Of a stretch of DNA of 64,000 nt, positions 26,227-34,441 are shown piece by piece. The DNA is taken from positions 26,704-90,703 of the forward strand of contig SVGB01000013.1 of assembly GCA_015056565.1 (NCBI GenBank). The letters are read 5' to 3'. Position numbers and translations under genes: made by a program. Source of the stretch: Butyrivibrio sp. Lineage in GTDB: Bacteria; Bacillota; Clostridia; Lachnospirales; Lachnospiraceae. The first letter of the stretch is position 1. The number at the start of each line of letters is the position of its first letter. The notes beneath the pieces are model-generated. The model did no database searches. It saw only the letters and a list, made by a program, of their open reading frames with translations, and was not told the origin of the DNA.

Positions 26227-27508
26227 AATAGCAGTTATCGGCTGCGGCGCAGCTGGTATGATGGCGGCGCTTGCTGCTGCAGAGGGCAGCGGGAGCGTCA
26301 CTATTTTTGAAAAGAATGAAAAGCCCGGGAAAAAGATCTACATAACAGGAAAGGGTCGCTGCAATGTGACCAACGCCTGTGACGTCACAGATTATTTTGA
26401 CCATGTGATACGAAACTCCAGGTTTTTGTTCAGTGCGATCTACAGCTATGACAACAGGCAGGTCATGAACTTTTTTGAAAAGAACGGCTGTCATTTAAAG
26501 ATTGAGAGAGGGGACAGGGTATTTCCTGTTTCTGACCACTCATCTGATATTATAAAAACCCTGTATGACGCAGTAAAAAAAGCAGGTGTTTCCGTTTTGC
26601 TCAACACAGAAGTTCACTCGGTAGAAGCTTCAGCTGGCAGAGTATCAGCTGTTACCTATTCAAGTGGCGATGAGCCAATAACAAGGGAAGAGTTTGACAA
26701 GGTGATAATCTGCACAGGAGGAATGTCCTATCCATCAACTGGTTCAACAGGAGATGGCTACAGATTTGCCAAGTCTCTTGGGCACGAGGTCGTCTCTGCC
26801 CGCCCATCACTTGTGCCCTTTGAAATAGAGGAAGAGTGGTGCCAAAGGCTCCAGGGACTATCCCTCAGAAACATAAGTTTACGGATGTATCAGTACAAGG
26901 ACGATGTTGAGATGGCATCTGCAAACGATCCTGCCAAAAAGAAAAAGAGACCAGACTATGAGGGATTTGGCGAGATGCTGTTTACCCATTTTGGAGTGAG
27001 CGGACCAATAGTCCTTACAGCCAGCTGTCACTATGAAAAAGAAAAAAGAGCAAGGCTCCTGCTTGACCTTAAGCCGGCACTTACAACAGAGCAGCTTGAT
27101 AAGAGGATACTCAGGGACTTTGATGATGCCCCTAACAAGCAGTTTAAAAATGTGATAACATCTCTTTTCCCGTCAAAGCTTGTTCCTGTAATGGTGGAAC
27201 TATCAGGAATTGACGGTGAAAAAAGTGTAAACAGCATAACAAGAGAAGAGAGAATGGCCTTTGTTAACCTTATAAAAAACGTTCCTATGACTGTTAAGGG
27301 GACAAGGGGCTTTAATGAGGCTATAATAACCAGAGGCGGTATCAAGGTAAAAGAAATCGATCCCTCAACTATGGAGTCCAAGCTGATCTCAGGTCTTTAC
27401 TTCGCAGGAGAAGTGATCGATGTGGATACTGAAACTGGCGGATTCAACCTGCAGGTAGCCTGGTCAACAGGACATCTTGCAGGAAGTAGCGCAGCGGCGC
27501 AGGAGTAA
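26219..27508 (+). CDS. NAD(P)/FAD-dependent oxidoreductase, BaiN/RdsA-type flavoprotein
   Basis: A 429-aa flavoprotein of the HI0933-like family. The FAD-binding Rossmann motif is G-C-G-A-A-G-M-M-A-A at residues 8-17. K-P-G-K-K-I-Y-I-T-G-K-G-R-C-N-V-T-N near 40 is diagnostic for this family, and F-A-G-E-V-I-D-V-D-G-like sequence near 395 (here V-D-T-E-T-G-G-F-N-L-Q-V-A-W-S-T-G) completes the FAD site. The substrate is uncertain; one member was linked to bile-acid dehydroxylation, but most are uncharacterised. It overlaps the RpiR gene by 8 bp and precedes cmk, a common clostridial arrangement. Confidence 0.9.
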   Translation: MNKIAVIGCGAAGMMAALAAAEGSGSVTIFEKNEKPGKKIYITGKGRCNVTNACDVTDYFDHVIRNSRFLFSAIYSYDNRQVMNFFEKNGCHLKIERGDRVFPVSDHSSDIIKTLYDAVKKAGVSVLLNTEVHSVEASAGRVSAVTYSSGDEPITREEFDKVIICTGGMSYPSTGSTGDGYRFAKSLGHEVVSARPSLVPFEIEEEWCQRLQGLSLRNISLRMYQYKDDVEMASANDPAKKKKRPDYEGFGEMLFTHFGVSGPIVLTASCHYEKEKRARLLLDLKPALTTEQLDKRILRDFDDAPNKQFKNVITSLFPSKLVPVMVELSGIDGEKSVNSITREERMAFVNLIKNVPMTVKGTRGFNEAIITRGGIKVKEIDPSTMESKLISGLYFAGEVIDVDTETGGFNLQVAWSTGHLAGSSAAAQE

Positions 27509-27529
27509 TTTTTTTGGAGGATTTTTTAG

Positions 27530-28198
27530 ATGAGTAAAAGCATAGCAATAGATGGACCTGCAGGTGCAGGAAAGAGCACAATAGCCAGGAAAGTGGCTAA
27601 ATCCCTTGGATTTATCTACGTGGATACAGGAGCAATGTACAGAGCAATGGCCCTTTATATGATAAAGAAGGGCGTTGATGCATCAGATGCAGATAAGATA
27701 AGTGCAACCTGCACATCAGCAGATATCACCATCAGACATGAAAACGGTGAACAGGTTGTGTACCTTAACGGTGAGAATGTTAATGGCCTTATCAGGACTG
27801 AAGAAGTTGGCAACATGGCTTCTGCCAGCAGTGTAAATGGCGACGTTCGCAGAAAACTTGTGGAGCTTCAGCAGAAGATGGCCAAAACTACAGATGTGGT
27901 AATGGATGGTCGTGATATCGGAACTGTCGTACTTCCTGATGCAAACCTCAAGGTGTACCTTACAGCCAGCTCCAGAGTCCGGGCAGAGCGTCGCTACAAA
28001 GAGCTGATCGCCAAGGGAACTGAGTGCAACATCGATGATATTGAAAAGGATATCATCGACAGGGACTACCGCGACATGCACAGAGAAAACTCACCATTAA
28101 AACAGGCTGAGGATGCGGTACTGCTTGATTCATCAGATATGACCATCGACGAGGTGGCAGAAAAGATACTGGATCTGTATAAGTCTAAGAATGGCTGA
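27530..28198 (+). CDS. cmk: Cytidylate kinase
   Basis: A 222-aa nucleoside monophosphate kinase that phosphorylates CMP and dCMP. The P-loop is D-G-P-A-G-A-G-K-S-T at residues 7-16. Y-V-D-T-G-A-M-Y-R-A near 31 and D-G-R-D-I-G-T-V-V near 126 are the CMP-binding motifs. R-D-Y-R-D-M-H-R-E-N-S-P-L is the lid/C-terminal motif. Length is normal, and the ATG follows a TGGAGG site. cmk-ispH-S1 protein is a conserved clostridial gene order. Confidence 0.96.
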   Translation: MSKSIAIDGPAGAGKSTIARKVAKSLGFIYVDTGAMYRAMALYMIKKGVDASDADKISATCTSADITIRHENGEQVVYLNGENVNGLIRTEEVGNMASASSVNGDVRRKLVELQQKMAKTTDVVMDGRDIGTVVLPDANLKVYLTASSRVRAERRYKELIAKGTECNIDDIEKDIIDRDYRDMHRENSPLKQAEDAVLLDSSDMTIDEVAEKILDLYKSKNG

Positions 28199-28232
28199 TC
28201 ATGTCTATCACAACAATCACTAAGGAGATCAT

Positions 28233-29084
28233 ATGGAAGTCGTAGTTGCTGAGCATGCTGGTTTCTGTTTTGGAGTAACAAAAGCGGTTGATACCGTGTA
28301 CGAACAGATCAGCAACAAAAAAACTAATATATATACATTTGGACCCATAATCCACAATGAGATCGTGGTATCGGACCTTGAGAACAAGGGAGTAAAGGTG
28401 ATCGAGGATGTAAGTGACCTTAAGGGCGTATCAGAGGGCACAGTCATCATCAGGTCCCACGGTGTTACCAAGGAAACCCACAGGGCTCTTGAAGAAACAG
28501 GCCTTGAGATCATAGATGCCACCTGTCCTTTTGTTAAGAGGATCCACAGAATAGTGGAAGAGGAAAGCGAAAAGGGAAAGAGCATCATCGTAGTTGGCAG
28601 TAAATCTCATCCAGAGGTTGAGGGAATTGTAAGCTACGCAAATGGCCCTGTTTACGTAGTGGAGTCCCCTGAGATGGCAGAAAAATTCAGCGCTGACAGA
28701 AACGCGGATTACACAGTGGTGTCCCAGACTACCTTTAACAAAAACAAATTTCAAGAAACCATTGAAATCTTACATAATTATGGTTACAATATTAATATTG
28801 TGAATACTATATGCAACGCTACTGACGAAAGACAGACAGAAGCTGAGGAAATTGCATCCAGGGCTGACGTCATGATCGTTATAGGTGGTGCGCATAGCTC
28901 AAATTCAAGAAAACTCTATGAGATATGCGCTGCGAGATGTGATCGCACATATTTTATTCAGACACTTGATGACCTTAAGCTGGAGATACCAGATGGGGCC
29001 AGACTAGTGGGCATTACCGCCGGGGCTTCAACCCCAAAGAACATTATTGAGGAGGTTCAGAAACATGTCAGAACAAACTTTTGA
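28233..29084 (+). CDS. ispH: 4-hydroxy-3-methylbut-2-enyl diphosphate reductase
   Basis: A 283-aa [4Fe-4S] enzyme that makes IPP and DMAPP from HMBPP, the last step of the MEP pathway. The three cluster cysteines are visible: C12 in G-F-C-F-G-V, one in D-A-T-C-P-F near residue 96, and one in N-T-I-C-N-A-T near 190. H-S-S-N-S near 222 and T-A-G-A-S-T-P near 265 are also conserved. The start of the S1-domain gene lies inside its last 20 bases. In some clostridia the two are one fused protein; here they remain separate frames. Confidence 0.96.
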   Translation: MEVVVAEHAGFCFGVTKAVDTVYEQISNKKTNIYTFGPIIHNEIVVSDLENKGVKVIEDVSDLKGVSEGTVIIRSHGVTKETHRALEETGLEIIDATCPFVKRIHRIVEEESEKGKSIIVVGSKSHPEVEGIVSYANGPVYVVESPEMAEKFSADRNADYTVVSQTTFNKNKFQETIEILHNYGYNINIVNTICNATDERQTEAEEIASRADVMIVIGGAHSSNSRKLYEICAARCDRTYFIQTLDDLKLEIPDGARLVGITAGASTPKNIIEEVQKHVRTNF

Positions 29085-30207
29085 ACAGATGCTTAACGAA
29101 TCGTTCAAAACAATTCACACAGGGGAGGTTGTTGAGGGAACTGTTATTGACGTTAAGCCTGACGAGATAATCCTTAACATTGGTTACAAGTCCGACGGTG
29201 TACTTACCAAGAACGAATACTCTAACGACAATAGTATTGACCTTACAACAGCCGTTAAGGTTGGCGATACAATGGACGTTAAGGTCCTTAAGACCAACGA
29301 TGCAGACGGCCAGGTTATTCTTTCATACAAGAGACTTGCCCTTGACAGAGGCAACAAGAGAATTGAGGAAGCCTTCAACAACAAAGAGGTACTTACAGCT
29401 AAGGTTGTTCAGGTACTTGAGGGTGGACTTACAGTAGTAGTTGATGAGGTTAGGATCTTCATCCCTGCAAGCCTTGTTTCAGACAGCTATGAGAAGGATC
29501 TTTCCAAGTATCAGGATCAGGAAATCCAGTTCGTAGTAACTGAGTACAATCCTAAGAGACGCAGATACATCGGTAACAGACGTATGCTTGTAACAGCTGA
29601 GAAGGCTGAGGCAGCCAAGAAGCTCTTTGATACTATCAAGGCTGGCGATGTAGTAGATGGCGTAGTTAAGAACGTTACAGACTTTGGTGCTTTCATTGAT
29701 CTGGGCGGTGCAGATGGACTTCTTCACATCTCAGAGATGAGCTGGGGCAGAGTTGAGAGCCCTAAGAAGGTATTCAAGATTGGCGATACAGTTAAGGTAC
29801 TTGTTAAGAGTATCGACGGCAGCAAGATCGCTCTTTCAAGGAAGTTCGATAACGAGAACCCTTGGAAGGATGCTACTGAGAAGTATGCAGTAGGCAACGT
29901 TGTTAAGGGCAAGGTTGCAAGGATGACAGACTTTGGTGCTTTCGTAGAGCTTGAGCCTGGTATCGATGCACTTCTTCATGTTTCTCAGATCGCAAAAGAG
30001 CATATTGAGAAGCCTGCTGATGTACTTAAGGTTGGCGATGAGGTTGAGGCTAAGATCGTAGACTTCAACGAAGCTGACAAGAAGATCAGTCTTTCAATCA
30101 AGGCTATGTTTGCTCCTGAGAAGGAAGAGGAGTCAGCAGAAGAGGGCGATGTAGTATCTGTTGATATCGACAAGGTTATCGCTGAGCAGAGCGAAGAGAA
30201 CGAATAA
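29065..30207 (+). CDS. rpsA: S1-domain RNA-binding protein (ribosomal protein S1 homologue)
   Basis: A 380-aa protein with four S1 OB-fold domains: about residues 16-88, 102-168, 187-256 and 272-343. Repeats 3 and 4 hold the classic D-F-G-A-F motif and are closely alike (G-L-L-H-I-S and A-L-L-H-V-S). An acidic tail follows. It binds RNA and may help the ribosome engage mRNAs. I start at ATG 29065 (M-S-E-Q-T-F), which overlaps ispH by 20 bp in another frame; an upstream in-frame ATG at 29047 would only add R-R-F-R-N. A strong terminator follows. Confidence 0.92.
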   Translation: MSEQTFEQMLNESFKTIHTGEVVEGTVIDVKPDEIILNIGYKSDGVLTKNEYSNDNSIDLTTAVKVGDTMDVKVLKTNDADGQVILSYKRLALDRGNKRIEEAFNNKEVLTAKVVQVLEGGLTVVVDEVRIFIPASLVSDSYEKDLSKYQDQEIQFVVTEYNPKRRRYIGNRRMLVTAEKAEAAKKLFDTIKAGDVVDGVVKNVTDFGAFIDLGGADGLLHISEMSWGRVESPKKVFKIGDTVKVLVKSIDGSKIALSRKFDNENPWKDATEKYAVGNVVKGKVARMTDFGAFVELEPGIDALLHVSQIAKEHIEKPADVLKVGDEVEAKIVDFNEADKKISLSIKAMFAPEKEEESAEEGDVVSVDIDKVIAEQSEENE

Positions 30208-30227
30208 TTATTAAGCTTATGGCTATT

Positions 30228-30257
30228 AAGAGGCGGAACTTGTTCCGCCTCTTTTTG
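30228..30257 (+). terminator. Rho-independent terminator after the S1 gene
   Basis: 12-bp stem AAGAGGCGGAAC/GTTCCGCCTCTT (30228-30239, 30242-30253) with a 2-base gap, followed by TTTTT. Confidence 0.92.
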
Positions 30258-30291
30258 TTTATAGGATAATTGTAAAAAGGAATTTGGGGAA

Positions 30292-31911
30292 ATGCTGAAA
30301 GTATTTTTGGCGGAGGACGAGTTTGTTGTCCGCGAGGGGATAAAAAACAAGATTGACTGGAACCAGAATGGATATGAGTTTTGTGGAGAAGCCGGCGATG
30401 GGGAGCTGGCTTACTCCATGATACAAAAACTCAAACCGGATATTCTCATAACTGACATCAAGATGCCCTTTATGGATGGGCTCACCTTAAGCCGCATGGT
30501 CAAGGCGGAATTTCCAAACACTGAGATAATTCTTTTAACAGGCTATGAAGATTTTGAGTACGCCAAGGAAGCGATAAAGATTGGTGTATCCTCTTATCTT
30601 TCAAAGCCTATTAGTGCTGAGAATCTGCTAAAAGAGATCGGACTTGTAAAAGAGAAGCTGGAAGAGAAAAACAGAGAGCTTGAGATCAGAAAGAAATACG
30701 AAGAGGATATGAAGGAGAGAACTGAGCTTGATAAGCAGGACTTCTTTAAGGACCTGGTCACAGGGGGAAGAGACCTTCCATATCTCTTGAAGAGGGCAAA
30801 AGAGCTGTCTATAGACATAACAGGTCTTAGCTACAATATAATCCTTCTTAAGGTCTGGTCCATCAAGCATGAGAGCGGAGAGTTCTCAAATACTGTTGTA
30901 AAAATATCTGATCAGGTATCTAGGATTGTAGAAGACATGGGTGGTGCGATCTTTGATGTAAATCTTGATGGCAAGGCGATCCTTATTAAGGGCGATTCAC
31001 AGGAAGATACAGAAGCCAAGGTTTCAGAATGTACTACCCAGATGAAAAAGCTCTTTTCCCAGTATCCAAATATCAAGTACTTCGGTGGAGTTGGTAAGGC
31101 TGTAGAGAGGATCACAGATATCCCTACCTGCTACAAGCTTGCAAGCCGCGCCTTTGCCCACCTGTACCTCACTACAGGCAATGACTTTCTCGTGGGCTCA
31201 GAAGGTCCGGTTCATGGAAAGAACGATGACATCATTCTCTCTGAGATTGATCCAAGGCACATCGACAGGCGCCATGTAAAAGAGTTTTTGAGAAGAGGAG
31301 AGGAATCTGAGGCTGAGTACTTCCTGCAGGAGTTCTTTGATGGAATGGGACAGGACGCCTTAAGGTCCAACATGCTCAGACAGTACATCGCTATGGATGT
31401 GTATTTTTGTGTGGCTGACTTTGTGGAGAACGACCTTATCCTTGACAGAGGTAAGCTTGGAGACCAGATCCCTGCTTCTGACCTTCTTGCAGATGAGAAA
31501 AAGACCTATGACTACCTTTTAGAGATCCTTAAAAAGGCAATAGTCCTTAGAAAGGACACATCTTCAGGATCTTACCGCGATGTGGTGAAGGAAGTCAAGG
31601 CATATATTGACGACAACTTCAGTGACGATGAGCTGTCCCTTAATAAGCTGGCTGCCCACGTGAATTTTTCACCAAATCATTTGAGCGCAGTATTCAGACA
31701 GGAGACAGGCCAGACCTTTATCAAGTATCTTACGGACTTTAGGCTTAAGAAGGCAAAAGAGCTGCTCCTTGGAACTTCAAAAAAGAGTGCAGAGATAAGC
31801 CTTCTTGTGGGCTACAAGGATCCTCACTATTTTTCATATCTGTTCAAAAAGACCCAGGGCATGACCACAACCCAGTACAGGGGCAGGTCCAAAGAGGAGG
31901 CCGCAGAATGA
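30292..31911 (+). CDS. yesN: Response regulator, YesN-type (REC + AraC helix-turn-helix)
   Basis: A 539-aa regulator. The receiver domain is residues 1-120, with acidic pocket E8-D9 and phospho-acceptor D55 in I-T-D-I-K-M-P. A coiled-coil linker (about 120-150) and a middle domain of about 260 residues follow. The C-terminal AraC-type DNA-binding domain covers about 430-530, with N-F-S-P-N-H-L-S-A-V-F-R-Q-E-T-G-Q-T-F near 470 and D-P-H-Y-F-S-Y-L-F-K-K near 508. It pairs with the histidine kinase that starts inside its stop codon (4-bp overlap). The likely target is the sugar transporter operon 1.4 kb downstream. Confidence 0.93.
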   Translation: MLKVFLAEDEFVVREGIKNKIDWNQNGYEFCGEAGDGELAYSMIQKLKPDILITDIKMPFMDGLTLSRMVKAEFPNTEIILLTGYEDFEYAKEAIKIGVSSYLSKPISAENLLKEIGLVKEKLEEKNRELEIRKKYEEDMKERTELDKQDFFKDLVTGGRDLPYLLKRAKELSIDITGLSYNIILLKVWSIKHESGEFSNTVVKISDQVSRIVEDMGGAIFDVNLDGKAILIKGDSQEDTEAKVSECTTQMKKLFSQYPNIKYFGGVGKAVERITDIPTCYKLASRAFAHLYLTTGNDFLVGSEGPVHGKNDDIILSEIDPRHIDRRHVKEFLRRGEESEAEYFLQEFFDGMGQDALRSNMLRQYIAMDVYFCVADFVENDLILDRGKLGDQIPASDLLADEKKTYDYLLEILKKAIVLRKDTSSGSYRDVVKEVKAYIDDNFSDDELSLNKLAAHVNFSPNHLSAVFRQETGQTFIKYLTDFRLKKAKELLLGTSKKSAEISLLVGYKDPHYFSYLFKKTQGMTTTQYRGRSKEEAAE

Positions 31912-33248
31912 GAGAGCTCTTCGGGAAAGTTAAAAATACAAATAAATCCCGCCTGGCATCTCAGATAAGGCTGTCCTACATTGTATTGCTTCTTCCTAAC
32001 CTGGTGTTTATGATCTACGCCTTTTACAATCTGTACCTGATAAACGTCAGGTACAATGACATGCTAAACTCCGTGGTTGTAGCTTCTGAGTTCAGCCTGG
32101 ACTTCAAGGAAGATTTCGACTATGAGACTTATCTTTTGATCGTAGGTAATGTAATGCCCGAGGATTCCAGCATCCCATCCCTCCTTGCAGATGCCAGAGG
32201 TGTAGTCAATTCCCTTAAGCTCATTACGGATACGCCAGATAACAAAAAGAGGCTGGGGAGTGCTGAGAAGTACCTTAATAACCTTGAGGGATACATTGGT
32301 AACATCATCGAGAACCTGGACTATGATAACCGCTACGAAGACAACATGCTGATCTGGGAGAATGACGTTCAGATCGTGACATCTCTTTTGCAGGAGACCA
32401 TAAACGAGTATATCTACTACGAGAACAAGCAGATCCAGACAGCCCAGGAGCAGAACAGGCAATACTACCTGGATATCATCAAGCTCCTTACTGCAATCCT
32501 TGTGGTCACCATCATATCAATTGGTATCATCTCCATCGTTGGACCACTTATCATCACGCGTCCCATCGAGGAGCAGGTTACAAGGGAGCAGAAGCAGCTT
32601 CGAAAAGCGGAGTTTGACCTTCTCCAGGCTCAGATAAATCCCCACTTTTTGTACAACACCCTGGATGCTATTGTCTGGTCCGCAGAGGCTGGGAATGAAA
32701 AGCAGGTAGTTAAGATGGTAGGGTCACTTTCAGAGTTTTTCAGATCTTCTCTTAACAAGGGAAAAGAAATTGTGACAATCCGTGAAGAGCTGTCCCACGT
32801 AAGGAGCTACCTTGAGATACAGCAGATAAGGTACCAGGATATCCTGGACTATGAGATAGATGTACCGGAAGAGCTGTATGTAAATGAGATCCCCAAGATA
32901 ACCGTCCAGCCGGTTGTAGAGAATGCCCTCTACCACGGGATCAAGGAAAAGAGAGGTGGAGGCAAGATCTCTGTAACGGGAAGAGAAGACGGAGCAGACT
33001 ACGTTATCATGGTTTCAGACAACGGAATCGGAATGGAACCGGACAGGCTGCAGGAAGTCAGGGATGGGCTTACGGACAGCAGTCCTGATTCAAAAAAGAT
33101 CTACGGACTTTACAACGTAAACCAGAGAATAAAACTTGATTTTGGCGATGAATACGGGCTTTCCATCGATTCAGTCTACGATGAGGGAACAACAGTTACA
33201 ATCCGTCTGCCGAAAAAATCAAACGAAATCGTAAAAAAATCAAACTGA
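31908..33248 (+). CDS. yesM: Sensor histidine kinase, YesM-type
   Basis: A 446-aa membrane kinase. Membrane helix 1 lies at about 24-45, an extracellular segment of about 140 residues follows, and helix 2 is at about 187-212. The phospho-acceptor is H246 in Q-I-N-P-H-F-L-Y-N, the mark of the His_kinase (LytS/YesM) family. The ATPase domain has V-V-E-N-A-L-Y-H-G-I near 340 and D-N-G-I-G-M near 367. No HAMP domain is evident and the sensor region has no recognisable domain. YesMN pairs commonly sense carbohydrates or binding-protein complexes and control neighbouring ABC transporters. Confidence 0.93.
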   Translation: MRELFGKVKNTNKSRLASQIRLSYIVLLLPNLVFMIYAFYNLYLINVRYNDMLNSVVVASEFSLDFKEDFDYETYLLIVGNVMPEDSSIPSLLADARGVVNSLKLITDTPDNKKRLGSAEKYLNNLEGYIGNIIENLDYDNRYEDNMLIWENDVQIVTSLLQETINEYIYYENKQIQTAQEQNRQYYLDIIKLLTAILVVTIISIGIISIVGPLIITRPIEEQVTREQKQLRKAEFDLLQAQINPHFLYNTLDAIVWSAEAGNEKQVVKMVGSLSEFFRSSLNKGKEIVTIREELSHVRSYLEIQQIRYQDILDYEIDVPEELYVNEIPKITVQPVVENALYHGIKEKRGGGKISVTGREDGADYVIMVSDNGIGMEPDRLQEVRDGLTDSSPDSKKIYGLYNVNQRIKLDFGDEYGLSIDSVYDEGTTVTIRLPKKSNEIVKKSN

Positions 33249-33302
33249 AGAAATAAAAGATAAAAAATCCAACTTTTTTTCATGTTTTATTTAATGGTTA
33301 TT

Positions 33303-33335
33303 TTACTTAATTTCTCTAGAATAGTAATTAAGTAA
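33303..33335 (+). promoter_or_regulatory. Perfect 10-bp inverted repeat upstream of the sugar-transport operon
   Basis: TTACTTAATT (33303-33312) and its exact complement (33326-33335) are separated by 13 bp. A TAGAAT box (33317-33322) lies in the spacer, so a bound dimer would cover the -10 region. No good -35 is visible 17 bp upstream, consistent with an activator-dependent promoter. The start codon is 46 bp further on, with an AGGAGG site. Confidence 0.6.
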
Positions 33336-33380
33336 GGAATGGTCCTTACGGATTCAAACTACTTAGGAGGAATAAGTATT

Positions 33381-34373
33381 ATGATGAAAAGAGTATTGGC
33401 AGTTCTTATGGCATCTGCAATGACACTTAGTCTTGTAGCATGTGGCAGCGCAGCACCTGCATCTTCAGGTTCAGCACCTGCATCATCTGGTGGAAAGATC
33501 AAAGTTGGTATCATCAACAACGATCCTAACGAGTCAGGTTATCGTACAGCTAACGATGCTGACCTTAAGGCTAAGTTTACAGAGGCAAACGGCTATGAAG
33601 CTTCATTTGCTTACAGCTTAAAGAACGACGAGCAGATCCAGTACGCTCAGAACTTCATCCAGGACGAAGTTGATTATCTTCTTCTTTCAGCTGCTGACAC
33701 AGCAGGCTGGGATTCAGTTCTTAAGGATGCTCAGGCAGCAGGCGTAAAGGTTATCCTTTTCGACCGTACAATCGATGCAGATCCTTCTCTTTACGAAGCA
33801 TCTATCGTATCTGACATGGCAAAAGAAGGCCAGACAGCTGTTGACTGGCTTGCAGGACAGAACCTTTCAGAGTACAACGTGATCCACATCCAGGGTGTTA
33901 TGGGATCAGCTGCTCAGCAGGGAAGATCTGGCGCTCTTGATGCAAAGGTTGCTGCAGAGTCTAACTGGAACATCGTTAAGCAGCAGACAGCTGAGTGGAA
34001 CGCAGAGAAGGCTCAGCAGATCGTTCAGTCAGTTATCGACGCTGGCACACCATTCAACGTAATCTATGCAGAGAACGACGATATGGCTAAGGGTGCTGTT
34101 GCAGCTCTTGACGCAGCAGGTATCTCACATGGTGTTGGCAAGGACGTAGTAGTTATGGGATTTGACTGCAACAAGTGGGCTCTTGAAGAGCTTCTTGCTC
34201 AGAACTGGAACTACGACGGACAGTGCAATCCTTTCCAGTCAAGCTACATCGATGACATCATCAAGAAGCTTGAGGCAGGCGAGACACTTTCACAGAAGAC
34301 TATCATCATGGATGAGAAGGGCTTCGACGCTTCAACAATCACACAGGATGATGTAGATAACTACGGAATCTAA
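33381..34373 (+). CDS. Sugar-binding lipoprotein, first of two (YtfQ-like)
   Basis: A 330-aa lipoprotein with lipobox L-V-A-C near residue 20 and a Ser/Ala/Gly-rich linker, followed by a Peripla_BP_4 domain. N-D-P-N-E-S-G-Y-R-T-A-N-D, A-Q-N-F-I-Q-D-E-V-D-Y and L-F-D-R-T-I-D align with galactofuranose-binding YtfQ. It should capture a sugar outside the cell for the permease encoded downstream. Two ATGs are in tandem (33381, 33384). Codon use is very biased to GCA/CTT/AAG, suggesting high expression. A terminator-like hairpin follows and would make this gene's mRNA more abundant than the rest. Confidence 0.9.
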   Translation: MMKRVLAVLMASAMTLSLVACGSAAPASSGSAPASSGGKIKVGIINNDPNESGYRTANDADLKAKFTEANGYEASFAYSLKNDEQIQYAQNFIQDEVDYLLLSAADTAGWDSVLKDAQAAGVKVILFDRTIDADPSLYEASIVSDMAKEGQTAVDWLAGQNLSEYNVIHIQGVMGSAAQQGRSGALDAKVAAESNWNIVKQQTAEWNAEKAQQIVQSVIDAGTPFNVIYAENDDMAKGAVAALDAAGISHGVGKDVVVMGFDCNKWALEELLAQNWNYDGQCNPFQSSYIDDIIKKLEAGETLSQKTIIMDEKGFDASTITQDDVDNYGI

Positions 34374-34388
34374 GTAAAAGTACTTTAG

Positions 34389-34420
34389 GGCGCAGCGGCG
34401 TTGACTGCTGCGCCTTTTTT
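34389..34420 (+). terminator. Attenuating terminator between binding protein and transporter genes
   Basis: 8-bp GC stem GGCGCAGC/GCTGCGCC (34389-34396, 34407-34414) followed by six Ts, 22 bp ahead of the ABC ATPase start. A binding-protein gene followed by a partial terminator is common in sugar ABC operons. Confidence 0.85.
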
Positions 34421-34441
34421 AAGAGAAAAGAGGACCGGCAT

